Shown here piece after piece: positions 43,446 through 56,700 of a stretch of 64,000 nt of DNA. The notes under the pieces were generated by a model. That model was not told the origin of the DNA. It saw only the letters and a program-made list of their open reading frames with translations, and made no database searches. The DNA is from Kalaharituber pfeilii (taxonomy: Eukaryota; Ascomycota; Pezizomycetes; Pezizales; Pezizaceae): positions 248,001 through 312,000 of the forward strand of contig WHUZ01000054.1 in the NCBI GenBank assembly GCA_015179045.1, in the 5' to 3' direction. Every line of letters starts with the position of its first letter. Positions within the stretch are counted from its first letter, which is position 1. The position numbers were made by a program, and so were the translations under genes.

Positions 43446-44626
43446 TTAATAAGCTCCAGTCATACTCCTCATGATCACATCCCACGCCTTATCCCTCCCG
43501 TACCGCTTAGGCCTATGGATGCTCCAACACATCTCACTATCCAAACAGTCTACCTCCGCATCCGCATCCGGCGAAACAAAATACGGGATTGAGAACCTCC
43601 TTTGCACCATCACCGCGTTGTCATCCTCCCCATCCACAGCCCCCACGTCCGGCAATCCGACCCTGTGCCGCGTAGATCGTAAGACATCATTACTCCACCA
43701 CTGCATTAGGTCGCCAATGTTCACGAGAATGCTCCCCGGGATGACCGGTGTGGGGATGTACTTCCCGCCCTGGACCTCAATCTCCAGCGTGCCGGCTCTG
43801 GCATCTACGTCGTCCTCCTGCAACAAGAGCGTTAAGGTCCCTTTATCCGTGTGCGGTATTATCCGCGTGAATCCACCCTCTAGTTCCCGCTTGGCTTTCA
43901 CCATCTGTCCCCTCGTCACCGCGGGATAATGCAGCAGCCGCAGCTGGTTCATCGGCACCGCCTTTCCCTTGCCGCCGTGGAACTGAGAAAAAAAGTCTTC
44001 ATCGTCCAGACGGAGGCCTATGGCGATCGCGCGGAGTACAATCAAGCCAAACTCGTACAGTACGTCGAAGAGTTTCTGGGCCGTCTCAACGAAGCCCGGA
44101 AGCAGGCCAGGAGGTGGGTAGATATTCGCCATAAGCGGGTTCTTGGGGTGGCCAAGGTCCATGGACTCTTTGTTCTCAAAGACGGGGATGGAAGGTGGGG
44201 TGGTAGAGGTGTTGCCGGTGTTGAGTGCGTCAGGGTACAGGGAGAGTTTTTCCTGGCCAATGTGAGCGTATCCTCGGTGGATCCGGGGGTCGGGAGGGTG
44301 TGGAGATTTAAGTTTGTCTTCGAGTGGCATGTCGAAAAATGCTCGGCTCTATATGGGAGAAGAGTTGGCGTATATTGTTATTGTTCTGTAGATATCGATG
44401 ACTTTTTGCTTCAACAGTAGAACTGGGAAACACAGCATACCATCTTAAACCCATCCTTAATCGTTTCCTTATCCACGCCGTGATTCACTAAATACGCAAA
44501 CCCGACGTCCCTCATCGCCTCGAACAGCGCCGTGCCAGTTGCCTTGCGTTCGTCATCCGTGCCGTGAAGGAAGGGTGCGAAGTCGATGACGGGGACTTCG
44601 GTTGTCGATGCAGCGGCTGCTACCAT
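43446..44626 (-). CDS. 2-oxoglutarate/Fe(II) dioxygenase, isopenicillin-N-synthase-like
   Basis: Two exons (44626-44441 and 44348-43446) with a 92-bp GTATGC..TAG intron in phase 0; the product is 362 aa. The N-terminal DIOX_N part reads VPVIDFAPFLHG..FEAMRDVGFAYLVNHGVDKE and, across the splice, SRAFFDMPLEDKLKSPHP. The catalytic jelly-roll carries the complete facial triad HTD (RIIPHTDKGTLTLLLQ) and distal His (STRHRVGLPD), plus the 2-oxoglutarate-binding RxS (RRFSIPYFVSPD). There is no targeting peptide. Such fungal proteins hydroxylate or desaturate small molecules, often in secondary metabolism, but no cluster partners are nearby. The gene is intact and unrelated to the TauD pseudogene at the window start. 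Confidence 0.92.
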
Positions 44627-47600
44627 TACGCTGGATGTCTAGATGCGGACTAGAGCTGGCTGAAGTGGAATTCCCTGGTCTTCAATTGAAAAGCAATTTT
44701 GAAGAAAACAAATGTTGACTGTTCCGTCATGCGTTAGGAGTAGCAAGCAATATAGCGGGGTTGGATGCGGGGTCGGATGCGGGGTCGCGCGCATTATCTA
44801 TTATGTATTGCACGACTAGGTGTAATTAGACTCTACATGCTGTGGATCGGAGCAGAAGTCGAGGTAAGGGAGATATGAGCGTCATTGCACTCAACATGTT
44901 GCGGATCGGAGCAGAACTGACGTAAAGACGTAATGGCAATTTGAAGTCTCCGACCGCGTTCACTCGCTGCTGCTCAGGTCCGGAAGGCCATGTGTAACCC
45001 CAGAAAATGGAAGCCATGCTCGTGCATTGCTATTGGCAGTTGTGCCCGACGAATCAGCAAGTCTTGTCGTCATGAGCTAACTCCAATCTGCCCCCAGCAG
45101 AATCGACTGCACGTCAAGTGGCGCCACAACACCTCAACTTTGGAGTAACAGCTACTAAATTCAAGCAAACAAGTAAGAACTAACTAGTACACCGCTAGAT
45201 TGTGGTGGATGATGGAAGGGGCTTCTTTCCTGACCAGAATATATGTATACAGGTTCATCTTGAGGGATCAACAACAGAATAACCCCAGACTTGATGTAGC
45301 GATTGTTCAAATAGAACTTTGCCTAATACACTTTTGAAAGATATGTATCTAGGATATGTATCCTCCCAATCCAACAGTCCTGTTGCCATTCATGCTCAGC
45401 GGATCACTGGCTGAAACAATCCAAATGCCTTTGTGGTAAGATATGTAGGGTTAGTCAGCTTCTGGGTATGAGACTAATAAACTAGTAGCTCAGAAGCTCG
45501 CCTGCATTATGCATACACTTTTCTCAGGATTCTTACTAGCTTCACTTTAAATGTGCGCTCCTGCATATGTATGACATCAAAACCCATCAACCTTTACATC
45601 TCTCCATGGAGTACTTACACATGGTTAGTATACAGGCCTGTGCGTTTCAATCTTGTAACAGGATAGGCGAAATTACCTAGATCGCATTCTTCTTTGAGTG
45701 CTTCGAAGCGTTATCATAGCTAATCTTTCCACTTCGAACGCACAAGACCGGCGGCGATGATGGGTTAGGGAGTCACATAGACTAGTCTTCAGCCATACTA
45801 TGGATTCTACTACTAATTGTGGTTAAAGCGTTCTTTCGCCTACTCGGAGATGTCTACTCTATTGGTCGGTGTGTCGTTTCGGTACTCATCAGACTGATTG
45901 CAGGATATCGGCGACAGGTTGATGGTCCATCTCAAATTGAAAAGCAAGATAAATTCAGAGTATCGGTTTTTTTTTTTAAAGAAAAAAAAACCTTTATTTG
46001 ATCGATGCAATTACTGAATTTAGCTCTAAGACGTCGGATTCAGTTATGGCGCGGGCATATCCCATAATACGGGTATTTGGCCCGGAAGAACTTTCATAGC
46101 AGAGACCGCACACCAATAATCTGTCCATTGTTTGTATGCGATATATGACAGGCCAATGACTGCAAGTCAGAACTTTCTCGTGAGTTTATCTTACTTCTAT
46201 TCCATCTCAAGTCAGTTCAGAAGTGTTCTCGTAACCAGACAGGCACTGGATGCTGCCAAGAGGTGCAAATACCCAGTACGGCTGAAGGCCGAAAATAATA
46301 GTCTGGGCGAAATGATAAAAATGTCGATTAGGAAAATTATTGAATGATCTTCCATTGACCGAAGCTATGCAGCAATTATGAGCGCCAACTGTTTGGCAAT
46401 CCTTTTTTTCTCACACTACATTTATTCGGCCAGCTTGAGTTTCCTCAGTTGCAACTGCAATTTCAGTACTTTCGCTTCTTGTGTAAGATGTCGTCTAGAA
46501 GTAGTCTTGTAAGTGACCGCTGACTAAGTCTGGTTACGAGACTAGTCTAGAAGAATACTCAGCACTGCATATAGATAACATCTGATCATTGTTTTCATAT
46601 TAGTCGGTATAATTTGTTCTCGTGCCCCAGGTATAATTCAGGTGCATTATCAGAATGGCCTGGTGACAAATTCAGTGCCATAATACTCTCTTGGTGTAAC
46701 AATTTTTTCTTGGCACCTGGAATTCACACCGCAAGAGCTTCCAACGCTCGCATCTCCATAACCAGCCGATCAATTACAACGCTTACACCCGTATGTTGTA
46801 CAGTTATGCTTGTTGTTGTTTTGCACAGCAATGGTGGTAGTTGCCATAACAATGGCGGCTATTCCTAGAGCCACAGAAGTAGAAAATGCGTTTCTCGACA
46901 AAAATTGCACGTTTCAAAGGGCAACTTTCTCTCAGAAGAATGTTTGGCAGGTCAATAATCTCTCCTTCGAAAATACTTGATCAATAGATTCTGTCATATT
47001 TTTCTTTTTTTTTTCTGGCATTGTCCCTTCTTTGGTATGCTTTTTATTTTCAGATACCACTTTTGGGCCTCAAAACAGCCCCATTATACGGGAAAACAGT
47101 AGTCTTGGCATTCCTCAAAGTTCATTATTTTCCGCAGAAAGCGGAAGGCCCTCAACAAAGAGAGGTTTTACAAGCCCCAAACTTTGGAGTTGCTGGAGCG
47201 AGATTGTCCAGGGCAGTAGTAGAATTCGGAGATGAGAGCTGCCAGCGGCGATGAGGGTCTTCACGGCGTTTTACTTGCACTTTACTACAAGAAGGCGATC
47301 TTGAAGGACTGTGAAGGCACGATGTTGATGGGATATGAAACGAAAGGTAAATTCCCTTGCCGTATTAGACTCATCTCTTATTGCCCCAACGTGCATATGT
47401 GTGCTGGGCTCATTAATTCCATTCCATGTCTTATTCCCTCTTCTACACAAGAAGTAATGTTCCGTAGTACTACGTGAGTGCTGTTTGGAATTCATTCCTG
47501 CCAGGGATTAAATATTTTCTAGATGCCCCTGGAACGTTTTCCGTTCCTGCTTGTGGATTCTCAATGCTATGATACATCGAATTGCGCCTGCGTTTTCACG

Positions 47601-47996
47601 TGGAAGTCGAGTACCCGATTTGGTAAACCAAACCTGCTTATGTTCCGCAATCAGACTATATGTTCCTTGGCACTGCATGACCCTGGTGACTAAGCAGTGG
47701 AAGTTAATTTTATTTTGCGCTGAGACACTAGGTATGAATAAACTTTAGCAAATAAAATGCAAGACGAAGCAAATAAGATCGGAAGAATCCTGTACTCAAC
47801 CCTAATGATGAGCCTAAAGCATGAAGGAAAAACACAAAAGGAGAGTCGTGCCGCATAACCTCATGCAACGCCCAGCTTCCACAAAAACCTCGATGTAGCC
47901 CCAATACCTATCCTTAGATGTGACAAATGAACTTCAGAGCAAAAAGGGAATAAAGAGAAGGGAGAAAAAAAAACATTTTCACTCCAGATGCATTTG
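44627..47996. other. Gene-free region
   Basis: No ORF with a recognised domain was found. Small features: a GGTCGGATGCGG-type duplication near 44760-44790, an imperfect repeat ATGYTGYGGATCGGAGCAGAA (44837 and 44897), an A/T homopolymer pair at 45967-45990, and the palindromic AGTCTGGTTACGAGACTAG at 46528-46546. Confidence 0.55.
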
Positions 47997-48991
47997 TTAC
48001 GCCTGAGTCATCTCCGCTTTCCTTGTTGCCCGTCGTTCCTGTCTTCTCCGCTTTGCACTTCCTCCAAAGCAACAACCAAAGCACCAGTAAATCAAGGCCA
48101 GCAGCATGGCGGCCACTGAAGCCCAGCTCAAGCCCATGAATTTCCCACCATCATGTTCAGCTCGCACATTGATTGCCTCCATGTGATCGTTTAGAATATC
48201 CCTAAGCTTCACCGCCAGAGCTGTGCCGATTGCGCTTGCAATGGCCAATGCCAATGTAGCGATGAGAGCAAGGAAACCCATTCCTGCCGCAATACCTCGG
48301 GAATCATTCCATCCGATCAGAAGTCCAAAGATGACAGACAAACCCGCCAGTATTATGCCGATGAGGAATGTGATGAACATCGCTTTGTACGCAGCAGCAA
48401 GGGCACGTGCGCCGGTTTCGACGTCTTCTGGAATGCCGAGATCGCTGACTGTAACACCCGGAATAAGTTCCGTTCTAAAGATATCAACGGGGTTGAATGC
48501 GTAAAGTCCTTCAATGGGAGAGCAAAAAGTCGTCTCAGAGCGGTTTCCTGTGGCGGGCTGGGGCCCATCACCGTCTGGGTCTCCTGTCAGAACAGTGAAA
48601 CCAGAGCAGTAGTTCATGACATGAGAGGTGTAAAAGTCGCGGAGACCCAGCTCTTTAGCTGCGGTTTGGGCCAGAGAGTCTAAGAGTGAATCAGGGATAT
48701 TGTCGAGAAGTTCATCGGGTATCTCATCTACTGGGAGTGGCAATGAGGAGACTATGTCGTTGAGATCGAGATCCAGACCGGAAGGCCGAATTTGACTAGT
48801 ATCCAACTACAAGAGAGTGAATGTCAGCAAAGGGGCGCAGCGATGGCACCAAAATTGTTGGGGAGGCGTACCCGGAGGATGTAGACATTCGTTAAGGTAT
48901 TTGTGTCTTTTCCCGAAAGCAGGGCAAGTAGGGCGCAGATGAAGGCTGCAGCAGATAGGAGGATTGGAATAACGACTGAAATTCGGACCAT
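47997..48991 (-). CDS. SUR7/PalI-family plasma-membrane protein
   Basis: Two exons (48991-48872 and 48806-47997) with a 65-bp GTACGC..TAG intron; the product is 309 aa. Topology is that of SUR7/PalI proteins: a first membrane helix at the very N-terminus (IPILLSAAAFICALLALLSG), a long extracellular loop with a Cys pair (NYCSGFTV .. TTFCSPIEG), then three clustered helices (AMFITFLIGIILAGLSVIFG; MGFLALIATLALAIASAIGT; SWASVAAMLLALIYWCFGCC) and a short basic cytoplasmic tail. The family includes eisosome/cortical patch proteins and the pH-signalling sensor PalI/Rim9; which subgroup this belongs to cannot be decided. The first exon was chosen because it supplies the expected first helix and keeps the frame across the intron. 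Confidence 0.85.
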
Positions 48992-49139
48992 TATTGATTC
49001 CGGAGAGCAGGGAGCGGATGTCTGGATGTGGTTATTGTACGGTTTTCCTTTGCTCGCGGTCGGTCCTTACTTGTGCAGACAGTCACAACGAGCGAACCTC
49101 ACACGGTGATGCAGTGGGGATGCTCATGGCATATCAGGG

Positions 49140-49148
49140 CTTTATATA
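49140..49148 (-). promoter_or_regulatory. TATA-like box of the SUR7/PalI gene
   Basis: TATATAAAG on the minus strand about 150 nt upstream of the ATG at 48991. Confidence 0.5.
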
Positions 49149-51216
49149 CCAGTATAGTACATAAGTAGTAATAATAAAGCTGGAAGCACCGATGCTGCTT
49201 TTTTTGGGTAAGGAGTGCGCACGATTGTAATCACAATTACGCCCCCTCTCCCTCAGCACTCCCCGGCCTAAGGCCGCAGACAGACAGCACAGCCAGGCCT
49301 CGACCCATTCCTTGCTTGCTTTGCGTACGAGCTAACACGCACAGCTTTGCGCGCTTTGGTGTTGCTGTCGCTTGGCCAGTCCCAGAGTGCTGAGCGGCTA
49401 CCTTGCAATTCTGGCCCTGCGTGGTGCTGATCGCAATGACATGCGATGCGCCGAGTGCTTGAAAGTTATGTAATTGCGTTTTGACACCGAAGAACCCTTT
49501 AGCCATGGTGATTACCGACCAGGTATTGGTAGCGGGGGTCGCCAGCAAACCCCCCGTTCCGCCGGGAACAAGAGCACGGTTCAGAGAACCATCGCGCAGG
49601 CGGACTCAAACTCTGCGGCTCGAATCAATATTTTTTGCTACGTTGATTGTGGGCCATGCACGTTTCTAGAATATCATAATAGTTTACCCGTTAGGAGGAT
49701 TCGAGAAAAGAAAAAGAGAGAATGGGAAAAAAAAAAAAAGGTTAAAAGGCGACGAGGCTGAGCCAGAGCTGCTTGCGCATGCCGCCCGCGTCCCCCCGAG
49801 GCTTGGTCCCACGTAGTCCCACGATTTCGGCGCCGATCTCCATACAAGGAAGCATTCCTGTTTGTCGGCGGAGCGCGAGTTAGAGTTGGTGTCCTAGTGT
49901 ATGAATAGGCTCGTAGTATCGTACTAGTCATGGTTGCACTATACGAATCTATCATGTGTCCTCCGACTCCACGTCAGGCACCTAAGTGCCACTGCGGGCC
50001 ATTATCCGTCTTGGCCAGAAGAGGTATCATATCTGATAATATCTGACGAGAATTCTCAGGCTTATGGGTAGGCTGGTTGGCTTATTGGAGGCAAATGGGG
50101 GAATCCGCATACGCAATGGCCGATGCTTCCTTGTGCCGGTGCACGCTTGAGGATGCCTTGATTTGGTGCATCGATGACGAAGCCTGCGATTGCCAAGCCC
50201 GAGGGTCGGGCGCCGAGACTAGCCCGCAATTAGACTAGCGGAGCCCCAGCACCGCAAGCTATCATACTTATAAGTAACAGTGATCTTGACACACACAGAT
50301 GTCAAGATGCTCCCTGTTGCTATGTAGCGACGGTACAAGCTCCACGTAGTCTAGCGTCTCCAGACTAAAGACTACAACGATCTGATAGCACAGCCTCGTG
50401 TCCGCAGCGTCGAAGATGTACAATCTGATAAGAATACTGAATAAGCCCGTGTACTTCACTGTAACAGGTATATGTGTGAGTGCTCACGGTGCCGCAATAA
50501 CCCGACTATCATAGCCAGACAGCTTTTTCCATCCACTAGCAACAGAACCTAATATAAAGTTGCGCTCACAGCATTCTAAATCACTCCTCAAGATCGTATC
50601 CAGACTATGTATATGTCTCAGAGATAGCTTCGCTTTTGTAACAGCGGCATACTGATAGCTGCTGTGTGCCAAAATCTGAAATGTGCTTTCCCGGTCATTT
50701 CGCTTACTAGGTCTAGGCGGAGCATCTGATGGTTCAACAGCACCGCACCCTGCCGTGATGAACTCATTCTGCTGATAAGACCGTTCAGTAAAATTAAACG
50801 TCTATCCACTTCTTTTGAGATTCTGATGATGCAACTGGCCTGAAGACTGTAATGGTCTTGAACTAGCGCCACAAGTTAACTGTACAGTTAGAGAATTGTT
50901 CAAGTGCAAACTGCTAACCTATAAGACGGCGTGCATGCTGTCGATAAGGGCAACTCCGATCAGTACCATAGAGTGTTGCGACCACTGGCATCGAGGGCTA
51001 TCGGCCAGAGGCACTGAGATAGCGGCCTTACGTTAACCAGATGACTGAGGAAGCAATAAGATCACTATAAGATTGCTAGGTACATTTCTAGAGTTCCAAA
51101 TCTCCTGAAAGGAAGCAGAAGGGCGCGAGTGTAACGGGGGTCTGCACCTACTTTCTGCAATAGTCACCCTTCACAGAGCATAGACCGCATTGCCGCTGAA
51201 TCGAGAATGATTCAAC
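49149..51216. other. Intergenic, nothing recognised
   Basis: Only short open frames. An A tract lies at 49727-49739. Confidence 0.5.
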
Positions 51217-51229
51217 CTCACTGAATATC

Positions 51230-52053
51230 TTTTTTTTTTTTAATCACGTAACCCCACTTGCAGCGCTAGGCCATGGCAGGGTCCCTGGGCAAGCCTTCGA
51301 AGCCCGGAGATAGGCTTAACAAAGAAAGTTCTACATACACCTCCCCGTTTCCACCCCCCCCTCTCCCCTTCTAGAACCAGATTCCAGAAAAGAAAACCTT
51401 CTGGGCGGTTCTTCTGGTTAATGCTGTAACATTCACGAGAATTCACGCTGCAGTACTGCACTCAATAATAATTCATTCGCATAGGTTTTCACTAATGATA
51501 AAAAGAACAGAGAAACGAGTAACCAACCCAATACATATACCCAAGTTCCTCTCCACAATTTTCGTCGAAACAAACCTCCGCCGCAATCCACAAACCTCCG
51601 CAGTATTCCACAGACTTCCAATGCCTCCGCCGTGTTCCAGAAACCTCCGCCACACTTAACAAACCTCCGATCCGCTAGATTATCATTCCAAAAAATGCAT
51701 CGGAAAGCGAGATGCTCCCCTATTCCACTCCATGACCTTCTCCTTCCCACATCTCTCCACCTCTCTCCTCTCCTTCCTCCACGCCTTCACAGCCCGGAAA
51801 AAATTCTCGTTACATGACCTCATCCCCCCTCCCCTCCCCCCTCATGAATTCCCGGAAAAGAACCTTTCTAACTCATCCCACTCCTCCCCATTCTCCGCCG
51901 TCCTTTTCCAGTTCTTCTCCATATCCCCCCATTCTCTAAAGCCTTCTGGACGAAACCTCTGCTGACTGCACTGGAAGGCTAGGTGCTCCCCCGTCTGGAC
52001 CTCCCCGCAGCTGCACTTCTCCGATTCTGCCACTCCTATCCTCTTCAACCATG
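51230..52053 (-). mobile_element. 5'-truncated LINE with family B tail
   Basis: An 824-bp insert with a perfect 13-bp duplication CTCACTGAATATC (51217-51229, 52054-52066). The minus strand starts in the C-terminal zinc-finger-like region (VAESEKCSCGEVQTGEHLAF, QCSQQRF), followed by a degenerate second GEHLAFRC segment at about 51715. It ends with the hairpin CCCTGCCATGGCCTAGCGCT / GCAAGTGGGGTTACGTGA and poly(A), preceded by the GCCTATCTCCGGGCTTCGAAG module also seen in the long microretroposons. Confidence 0.9.
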
Positions 52054-52066
52054 CTCACTGAATATC

Positions 52067-53755
52067 GGCAGATATGTATAGGTTACCGTGGTCACGAGTT
52101 TGACGTAAAATATGAAGCACAAACTAATTTGCAATCTCAATGTTGACGTTGACATTATCCGGTAGTAGCGGATCCAATAAGGCTCAACTTTGGATCTCGC
52201 TAGCTCATCTGGATATGTTCCAGCAACCATCTGAAAGCCGACAATTGTTGCGCACCAGTTCATATAACACACAGAAAGGAGAGCATTGGCATTGCAACAC
52301 CCTCAGGCAAGATTTCTGGTTATCGAAAGCTTGACTTCAAGAGTCAAGACTTATTTCAATTGAGACGAGATAGGTCATTTGATAGTTTGAACTTGAAATT
52401 ATTGATTGAGGATGCAAAATCCCGGAGAAAAAAAAAAAACTCTGGCAGCACAGCAGCGGGAAACACGAACAATTTGAAGTGCAATGACGGTGAAGGATTT
52501 TGCATTGGAGCTGGAACTGAACGATGAGCCTCGGGCTTTTCACCGACGTGTCAGTGGTACATTCGGTCGCAAAAGAGAATAATGCCAAAGAGCTAGCTTT
52601 CGGTAGCCGACTCCTGATTGTGACGGGCGTTGGGCATGCGTCCATTGTTGCGTGCGATTTTGACCAGGCGGTATCATTAGATATGCTCAATCTCGAAAAG
52701 TAAAAGATTGCCTGCGTCAATGCAGGTGCTGCAGAATTCACGCATTGCATTGCAGCAGCTCCAGCGACACACAGCCACTGCGGGGGCGACAACTTGAAAA
52801 ATACGCAGTGCCTGGTCTGTAGATCTCAATGTGGTGCAGGCCTGGCATGGAGCATGAGACCTGCGCGAATGCGCCATAGAAACAGCACCCGCGTGGCACT
52901 AGTGCTCGAGCGCAGATACAGATATCGGCGGGGTGTGGAGCGTGGTGTTGCAGCAGCTAGTCTGACTGGGCTGCTTGATCGCTGAAGCTTGCAAGGTAAG
53001 CTCTTCATGGCTGCGGCATTGTTGCCCTGCCCTCTCACCAGCCTCATTAACACAGAACAGATGGCCTTTGCGTTCTCTGGTTCTGCTAAAAGAACGCTGT
53101 TTGCTTTCCGCTCGCAAACTGCACATCGCGACATCGGGTTGCCTTGTCGTAGCCTGTCACATCACGATCACAGAAGTGCTGATGCCCAGTGACAGTGGCC
53201 GACAGCACACTTGTAGCTGCAGACCGGCGATTCATCTGCACCCGCTGTGCCACCACCGCTTCCAATTAAAATTCTCCACCCTGTTGATCACATTTGGAAC
53301 CGTGAAACGACTTATCGCAAGCCACACGTGTCTTCAGCATCACTTTTGAGACTGGCCCCGCTACCCCATGGCTGAGAGATCTACCACCAATATGAGTGCA
53401 CTTGCAAACAATGCCTACTGGTCCTCCGAGCCGTGCAGTCGAGTGGCAGCTCCTCGATCGCAATCCTCAGTCAGTGCCTCTTTTCCAATACCTCTACTCC
53501 CTCCCCGCCCCATACTGCACGCTGCTTTTTCTCAGTCCGCCCCCGCTCTCTCGGCCCGCTCCTGCCAGTCTGCGGGCCGCTATTCCCCTTCCCCTTGCTC
53601 TCTGCAAGGATACAAATCCTGTTCTAAATGTCCCAAAGCTGCCACCCGTTGACCTCCAGCAGAATATCTCGATCAAGCAATTACTAACAGGAGCCTTACT
53701 TCCATCATCTAACACACATTGAACAGGTATTGATACGTCTGAGAGCAACTTCTCG
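52067..53755. other. Intergenic, nothing recognised
   Basis: Overlapping short frames without domains. This is the 5' flank of the NLR gene; no TATA box is evident. Confidence 0.5.
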
Positions 53756-56700
53756 ATGGAGGTCACCGGTTTTGCGATTGGAGTGGTTGCTTTGATTGGG
53801 CCTCTAGCCTGTGCTTGTCTCTCTGGATACCAGTTACTCAAAGATACTGAAGGAATTGGTGAAGATGCTTCTGATCTCCAGTTGATGATTGACGCGCAGA
53901 TGGGGTCCCTATCTATATGGATCAAGCGCTGGGTGCATTTTGATGACGATAATTTACTAAATCTAGGAGCAAACAGCATGCTCGTAGAAAGCTCAATGTT
54001 AAATGGACGCCTGCAATCAGGAGCAATTACCACGATTGGTGAAGAAGGTTGCATTCTTGTAGTCAGAATTCTCGCCAAAATCTCCAAGACTCTCGCGGAT
54101 GCAGAGTCACTGCAAACAAAGTATGGAATCAAGCTTAGCCCGACAAATTTTGACGAAATACGACCGGTAACCACCACAAGGAGTGCTTTGGTGACATCAA
54201 ACTCACTCGATTCAGAAAAGAAGGCCCTTCAGCTGATGGCTGCTGGCTCTCCAACCTTGGCTTCACATCCTTCCGGTGTCGGAACTGTTACGCTTTCCAA
54301 CACAGGAACAGGAAGTCATCGATCCTGGTTCTCTCGCGCTCGTTGCCTGCGACTTTGCAGCAGAAAGGCGTCATCTTACCGAGGCCCAGTTCCAAGGAAA
54401 GCCTCCATTGTGCAACATAATTCACAAGTCACAGAGGAATGCCTTACGCAGCCACCAACTCTTACAGCAAGCAAAGACAACACAGCTCAACCTTCCCCTC
54501 TACAGTATATAGAAACTGGTCCAGATAAGTCAAACTTCGATCCCAAAGACGCTCTTTACGCCCTACAATCCGCAAAGTCTGAGATCCTGAGAAATTTAAC
54601 AAAAGTCCAGTGTTTGAAATGGGTATTGTTTGATAAGGTGAAGGGATATGCTTTGGCAAAGGACCTTGAAGATTGGATTCATAGACTTTTCTCAATTTTG
54701 CCATTACCACGAATCGGAACTCCAAGTATGTCTGACGTTATAATGTGCTCATCACTAGCGGAGGCTAATCCCCTTGTAATTCCCAGTTAAAATCACCACT
54801 GAAAGGCATTACACTGTTCCATCCTCAAGTCCTATCTTCACAGGCAGGGAGGACGCTCTAAATCTTCTGGAAAAGGCATTCTTTGACAGAGAGGCAAAGC
54901 GTAAGCAGCGCAGAGCTGTGCTTCATGGATTAGGAGGGGCAGGGAAAACACAAATCGCTCTAAAGTTTTGCGAGAAACATCGCGAGAGGTATCCCTCTCC
55001 GCCTTATTTAATATTACCTAATGAATCATTTTACTTAAGAAGAGTAGATTTGACTCAGTATTCTGGGTCGTCTCCAGCAGCGAGAACACCGTGGAGGAAA
55101 GCTTTTGTGAGATTGGGTCCATGCTTCGAGTCTCAGGTCGTCACATCGTCACAGCGGTCAAACACCGTCTCTCTAGTCTCAGTAACTACAACTACCTCCT
55201 GATATTCGACAATGCGGATAACATACCGGTATCCACCCTTTTAAACTTTTTTCCTGGGGGGGAACACGGCAACATCCTCGTCACAAGCCGCAACCCCAAG
55301 ATCACACAGATCATCTCCGACATGGGGAAGCAAGCTTGTATGGTGGACAAAATGTCTGAAGAGGACGCGCAACAGCTGTTATTGAGAGCAGCGAGGCTGA
55401 CTCCCGAAGAGATGGCCAACCCAAAAAGCAGAAGCACTGCGCTGGATATTGTGAAGAAGCTAGGTTACCTAGCATTGGCAATCGACCAAGCTGGCGCATA
55501 CATTGCCAGTAACTGCGCCCTGGCGGAGTACCTCGAGATTTACGATCGATATCGACCCACTCTGTTGAATGATAGAGAGTTTGAAGGGTCCGGGTACGCC
55601 GCCTCAGTCTATCAAACATGGGAACTATCATTCAATGCTGTAAAAGAGAAGAATTATGCAGCTGCGGAACTGTTGATGGTATTTGGGTACTTTCATTATG
55701 AAGAAATCCCGAGGGAAATATTTGAGTTTGGGAGTGCGGCATTTGTGAGGGCTAGTCGGGCGGCTAATGGGAATGGGACAGTTCAGTTGTCCCCGTTGGG
55801 GGAATTGCTAGCGGAATGTATAGTGCGGTGTGATACTAACAGCCAAAAGCCCGACAACAGCTATTGGGTTCCATTCCGATTCGAACAAGCAATAAATACC
55901 CTGTATAGCTATTCGCTGATCAAGAAAAACTTGAACAAGAGGTCACCTACATATACGATTCATCCTCTGGTGCACTGCTGGATACGAGACCGGCATGAAG
56001 CGGACTTAGCACAGAGGCATATGGCTCAGGACATGGCAATCGCCTTGCTCCAGGACGCAATGATGACGGGCGAAAGTCAAGGTGGATATGCTTTGCGGAA
56101 CCGCTTGGTCTCTCATCTTGATGCATGGGTATACCCGTACCTCGATCAGGAAGGGGGAGAGTGGAACTGCCGCCATACGGAAGAAGAGCGAATGGGGGTT
56201 CTAGAGGCGGCGGGGACTGTGTATCATGATGTTGGGAGGTTAAAGGACGCAGAGAGAGTTAAAGAGACGGTGTTAGCATGGAGGATACGACACCTGGGTC
56301 CCGCCGACCCGGACACGAAGAGGATAAGGGTCAGTCTAGGGAATACTTACCGGAGGATGGGATCCCTTCACAAGGCCATGGAGTTAGATGCAGAGACCCT
56401 GGAGCTGTCAAAGGAGCAAGGCGAGGCTCATCCAGAGGCGTTAGACGCGATGTTGAATCTTGCGTGGACATACGCGGAGCAAGGGAACGTAACTGCAGCG
56501 GAGGATCTGGAGAGACAGGTAATCGCGCTTCGCACACAGACACTGGGGCCGACTCATATCGACACCGCAATTGCGAGGGGCAATTACGGGGTTTCACTTT
56601 GGCGGGACAAAATGTATAAAGAAGCCGAAACTGAACTTCGCTTTGCGCTCGAGAGAATGCTCGAAGTGTACGGACCAGAACATCCCAGCACGATATTGGC

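Noticed and set aside
46528..46546. Palindrome AGTCTGGTTACGAGACTAG, with half-sites at 26864 and 37963
   Set aside because: It could be an LTR or TIR end, but I could not define an element or duplication around any copy.
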